A program made the translations under genes and the position numbers. The notes beneath the pieces were generated by a model that saw only the letters and a program-made list of their open reading frames with translations, was not told the DNA's origin and searched no databases. From Aeromicrobium wangtongii (GTDB lineage: Bacteria > Actinomycetota > Actinomycetes > Propionibacteriales > Nocardioidaceae): 64,000 nucleotides of DNA. Below are positions 61,750-64,000 of this stretch, in pieces. Position 1 is the stretch's first letter, and the number at the start of each line of letters is the position of its first letter. The stretch is from positions 2,666,001-2,730,000 of the forward strand of contig NZ_CP102173.1 in assembly GCF_024584515.1 (NCBI RefSeq), in the 5' to 3' direction.

Positions 61750-62457
61750 ATGGCCACTGTGATCCTGGTGCGGCACGGCCGCACCACTGCGAATGCCAGC
61801 GGCGTCCTCGCCGGCCGCACCGCCGGCGTCCGGCTCGACGACGTCGGGCGCCGTCAGGCCGACCGAACCGCCGAGCGACTGGCCGTCGTGCCGCTGGCCG
61901 GTGTCGTCACGAGCCCGCTGGAGCGATGCCGGCAGACGACGCGCGCGATCCTCGCCCACCAGGACGCGGCGGTGCCCACCTCCGTCGAGCGCGGCATCAC
62001 CGAGTGCGACTACGGCGACTGGCAGGGACGCAAGCTCGCCGAGCTGGCCAAGGAGGAGCTGTGGTCGGTCGTGCAGTCACAGCCGTCCGCGGCCGTCTTT
62101 CCCGGCGGTGAGTCGCTCGCCATGATGCAGGCCCGCTCGGTCGCGGCGATCCGTCGCCACGACGCGGCCTTCGAGGCCGAGCACGGACGCGGCGCGGTGT
62201 GGGTCGCGGTCAGCCACGGCGACATCATCAAGTCGATCCTGGCCGATGCGCTGGGGATGCACCTGGACCTGTTCCAGCGCATCAACGTCAACCCGGCCTC
62301 GGTGTCGATCATCCGGTACGGCACGAGCCGCCCCGACGTCCTGGCCACCAACACCGATGCCGGCGATCTGTCCTGGCTGCGCACGAAGCCGGCCGACGAG
62401 GACGCGCAGGTCGGTGGCGGGGCAGGCCATGAGGCGCCCGCTGCGGCGCGCTCCTAG
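61750..62457 (+). CDS. Histidine phosphatase family protein (MSMEG_4193/phosphoglycerate mutase-like)
   Basis: This 235-residue phosphatase has the phosphohistidine motif LVRHGRTTAN (residues 6-15), a second catalytic SPLERCRQT segment and the C-terminal catalytic histidine in VAVSHGDIIKSIL. The substrate is unknown. It is followed by DUF3090 and SCO1664 genes, a conserved actinobacterial trio. Its TAG stop is part of the -10 box of the DUF3090 gene. Confidence 0.92.
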   Translation: MATVILVRHGRTTANASGVLAGRTAGVRLDDVGRRQADRTAERLAVVPLAGVVTSPLERCRQTTRAILAHQDAAVPTSVERGITECDYGDWQGRKLAELAKEELWSVVQSQPSAAVFPGGESLAMMQARSVAAIRRHDAAFEAEHGRGAVWVAVSHGDIIKSILADALGMHLDLFQRINVNPASVSIIRYGTSRPDVLATNTDAGDLSWLRTKPADEDAQVGGGAGHEAPAAARS

Positions 62458-62460
62458 GAT
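62455..62460 (+). promoter_or_regulatory. -10 hexamer TAGGAT containing the upstream stop codon
   Basis: TAGGAT ends 7 nt before ATG 62468. Its TAG is the stop of the histidine phosphatase gene. Confidence 0.6.
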
Positions 62461-62467
62461 TGTTGGC

Positions 62468-63037
62468 ATGCCCCCGATCGTGCACGGATTCGACTGGCCC
62501 GACCGTCTGGTGGTCGGCACCGTCGGCCTGCCGGGAGAACGCACCTTCTACCTGCAGGCCCAGACGGGCGCTCGCCTGGTCAGCGTCGCCCTCGAGAAGG
62601 AGCAGGCCGCGGCCCTGTCCGAACGCGTCGAGGAGGTCCTGGACGCCCTGATGGGCGAGGAGGGCAACCCGTTCAGCGTCCCGGCCCTCACCCCCGAGGG
62701 GCTCGTCGACAACGCTCCGCTCGCGCAGCCCGTCGAGGAGCAGTTCCGCGCCGGCGCCCTCAGCTTGGGCTGGGACCCGACGACCGCCCAGCTGGTGATC
62801 GACGCCTTCCCGATCCCGGTCATCGACCCCGACGAGCTGGAGGGCCTGGAGCCCGACGACGAGATCGAGATCGAGCCCGACGAGGTGCTGCGCGTCCGCA
62901 TCCCGGTGGGCCTCGCGCGGGCCTTCGCCAAGCGCACCCGCGAGGTGGTGGGGGCCGGACGCCCGATCTGCCCCCTGTGCCGCCAGCCGATGGACGGCGA
63001 CGACCACGTCTGCGAGCTCCCTGACGGGTTCCGTTGA
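62468..63037 (+). CDS. DUF3090 family protein
   Basis: This 189-residue protein matches DUF3090: an N-terminal beta-rich part (RLVVGTVGLPGERTFYLQA), acidic centre, then RVRIPVGLARAFAKRTREVV and a C-terminal CPLCRQPMDGDDHVC zinc-ribbon-like motif with three cysteines and a histidine. Function is unknown. TTG of the next gene overlaps its stop (TTGA), so the two are co-translated. Confidence 0.9.
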   Translation: MPPIVHGFDWPDRLVVGTVGLPGERTFYLQAQTGARLVSVALEKEQAAALSERVEEVLDALMGEEGNPFSVPALTPEGLVDNAPLAQPVEEQFRAGALSLGWDPTTAQLVIDAFPIPVIDPDELEGLEPDDEIEIEPDEVLRVRIPVGLARAFAKRTREVVGAGRPICPLCRQPMDGDDHVCELPDGFR

Positions 63038-63804
63038 CCACGGACGCCGATCTCCAGTGCGGCGACATCGAGCTGGAGGGGCGGATCATGCCGGCCTCCA
63101 ACGCGACCTTCGTCGGGAGCATCGGTGCGGTCAAGATCGTCTACAAGCCGGTCGCCGGCGAGCAGCCGCTGTGGGACTTCCCCGACGGCAACCTGGCCAG
63201 ACGCGAGGTGGCGGCGTACCTGGTCTCCGAGGTGCTCGGGTGGGACGTCGTGCCACGGACCTGGCTGCGCGACGGGCCCATGGGGCCGGGCATGGTGCAG
63301 CTGTGGCAGGACGTCGACCCCACCCAGGACGCCGTCGACCTGGTGCCGTCCGACGCGGTGCCGGAGCACGGCTGGCGGCACGTGTTCGACGGCTTCGACG
63401 CCCACGACCGTCCGGTCTCGCTGATCCACGAGGACTCCCCCGAGCTTCGCCGGATGGCGGTGTTCGACGTCATCACCAACAACGCCGACCGCAAGGGCGG
63501 TCACGTGCTTGAGATGCCCGGCGGGCACCGGTACGGCATCGACCACGGCCTGACGTTCCACGCCGAGCACAAGCTGCGGACCGTGCTGTGGGGCTGGGTC
63601 GACGAGGCGCTGACCCCGTACGAGCTGGAGGGAGTCGAGCGGGTCCGCGCGGCGCTGGCCGGTGAGCTCGGCAGCGCCCTGGGCGATCTGCTGACGGAGT
63701 GGGAGATCAGCGCCTTCGCGGCGCGCTGCGACGCGATGCTGCGTAAACCTCGCTTTCCCCGTCCCCGCGGGCACATGCCGGCCATCCCGTGGCCGCCGTT
63801 CTGA
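63034..63804 (+). CDS. SCO1664 family protein (PI3/4-kinase-like fold)
   Basis: This 256-residue protein has the SCO1664-family landmarks: KIVYKPVAGEQPLWDFPDG (about 34-52), FDVITNNADRKGGHVL (catalytic-loop-like, about 144-159) and YGIDHGLTFHAEHKLRTVLW. These resemble the kinase loop DxxxxNxDR and metal DHG motifs of HipA/PI3-kinase-type folds, so phosphotransfer is possible but unproven. It starts at TTG 63034, overlapping the DUF3090 stop. The final SDR gene overlaps its stop. Confidence 0.88.
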   Translation: MTTDADLQCGDIELEGRIMPASNATFVGSIGAVKIVYKPVAGEQPLWDFPDGNLARREVAAYLVSEVLGWDVVPRTWLRDGPMGPGMVQLWQDVDPTQDAVDLVPSDAVPEHGWRHVFDGFDAHDRPVSLIHEDSPELRRMAVFDVITNNADRKGGHVLEMPGGHRYGIDHGLTFHAEHKLRTVLWGWVDEALTPYELEGVERVRAALAGELGSALGDLLTEWEISAFAARCDAMLRKPRFPRPRGHMPAIPWPPF

Positions 63805-64000
63805 TGGCCGCCGACGCGCTGCTGATCGGCTGCGGCGACCTGGGAGCCGACATCGGTCTGCGCCTGGCCGCCCAGGGGCACGATGTGGTCGCGATCCGCC
63901 GCCGCGGCGATCTCGTGCCGTCGCCGCTGACCGGTGTGTCGGCCGATCTCACCCGGGAGCGCCCCGTCCTGCCGGCGCTGGACCTGGACCGTCTCGTGGT
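63804..64000 (+). CDS. NAD(P)-binding SDR/epimerase family protein, 5' part only
   Basis: The first 65 codons of a gene running off the window. The N-terminus MAADALLIGCGDLGADIGLRL has the GxGxLGxxxG Rossmann motif (residues 9-18), as in atypical short-chain dehydrogenases/epimerases. ATG 63804 shares a base with the SCO1664 stop (TGATG), so it belongs to the same operon. Confidence 0.8.
   Translation, partial: MAADALLIGCGDLGADIGLRLAAQGHDVVAIRRRGDLVPSPLTGVSADLTRERPVLPALDLDRLV

Overview
The window is 64 kb of GC-rich actinobacterial chromosome. It carries WhiB1, SigR/RsrA, the actinobacterial 24-residue ribosomal protein bL37, a fused Kgd-type 2-oxoglutarate decarboxylase/dehydrogenase, DUF2550 beside the ATP synthase operon, and SCO1664/DUF3090 proteins. 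Gene order and protein resemblance fit the Nocardioidaceae (Aeromicrobium-like); that placement is inference. I see no rRNA, CRISPR array, insertion sequence or prophage, and one tRNA.

Layout. 1-2.0 kb: truncated MeaA-type AdoCbl mutase, divergent from the PduO-type adenosyltransferase that supplies its cofactor. 2.0-34.8 kb: a conserved actinobacterial block read leftwards (argS-lysA, hom-thrC-thrB, rho, rpmE-prfA-prmC, tsaC, wecA, atpI-atpBEFHAGDC, DUF2550). Two accessory segments interrupt it. The first (15.2-20.6 kb) has a membrane protein, an FMO/BASS/SDR operon, a ScyD-like secreted protein and glutathione peroxidase. The second (26.4-31.7 kb) has a repeat-built secreted protein, azlCD, and a SoxR-controlled MFS exporter. 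35-45 kb: an orphan CheY-like regulator, tRNA-Arg(CCG), OsmC, an AlkZ-like protein, kgd, small DUF6104 and DUF1059 genes, an AAA ATPase, a quinone oxidoreductase and malic enzyme. 45-54 kb: whiB1 with pdtaS, DUF2785, a ThDP enzyme, a GNAT and a heterodimeric ABC exporter, then a symmetric array of 21-bp repeats. 54-64 kb: a thioesterase, bL37, rsrA/sigR, SRAP, DoxX, aroA-rsgA, hisN, a CBS protein, arfB, zinc-free L36, a histidine phosphatase, DUF3090, SCO1664 and a truncated SDR.

Regulation is unusually readable. About two dozen genes have a TANNNT-like -10 hexamer ending 5-8 nt before the start codon, the signature of leaderless transcripts. In three of them the -10 contains the stop codon of the preceding gene. 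Three intergenic sites match the SigR consensus GGAAT-N18-GTT exactly: before sigR itself (where it would drive an N-terminally extended SigR), before rho, and before the cysteine-free L36 gene, where a Zur-like box overlaps. A perfect 18-bp SoxR palindrome sits in a 19-bp promoter spacer facing the MFS exporter. The strongest unexplained elements are the 21-bp array (53.8-54.07 kb), the long inverted repeats at 41.4 and 42.4 kb, and a branched, potentially structured element upstream of argS.
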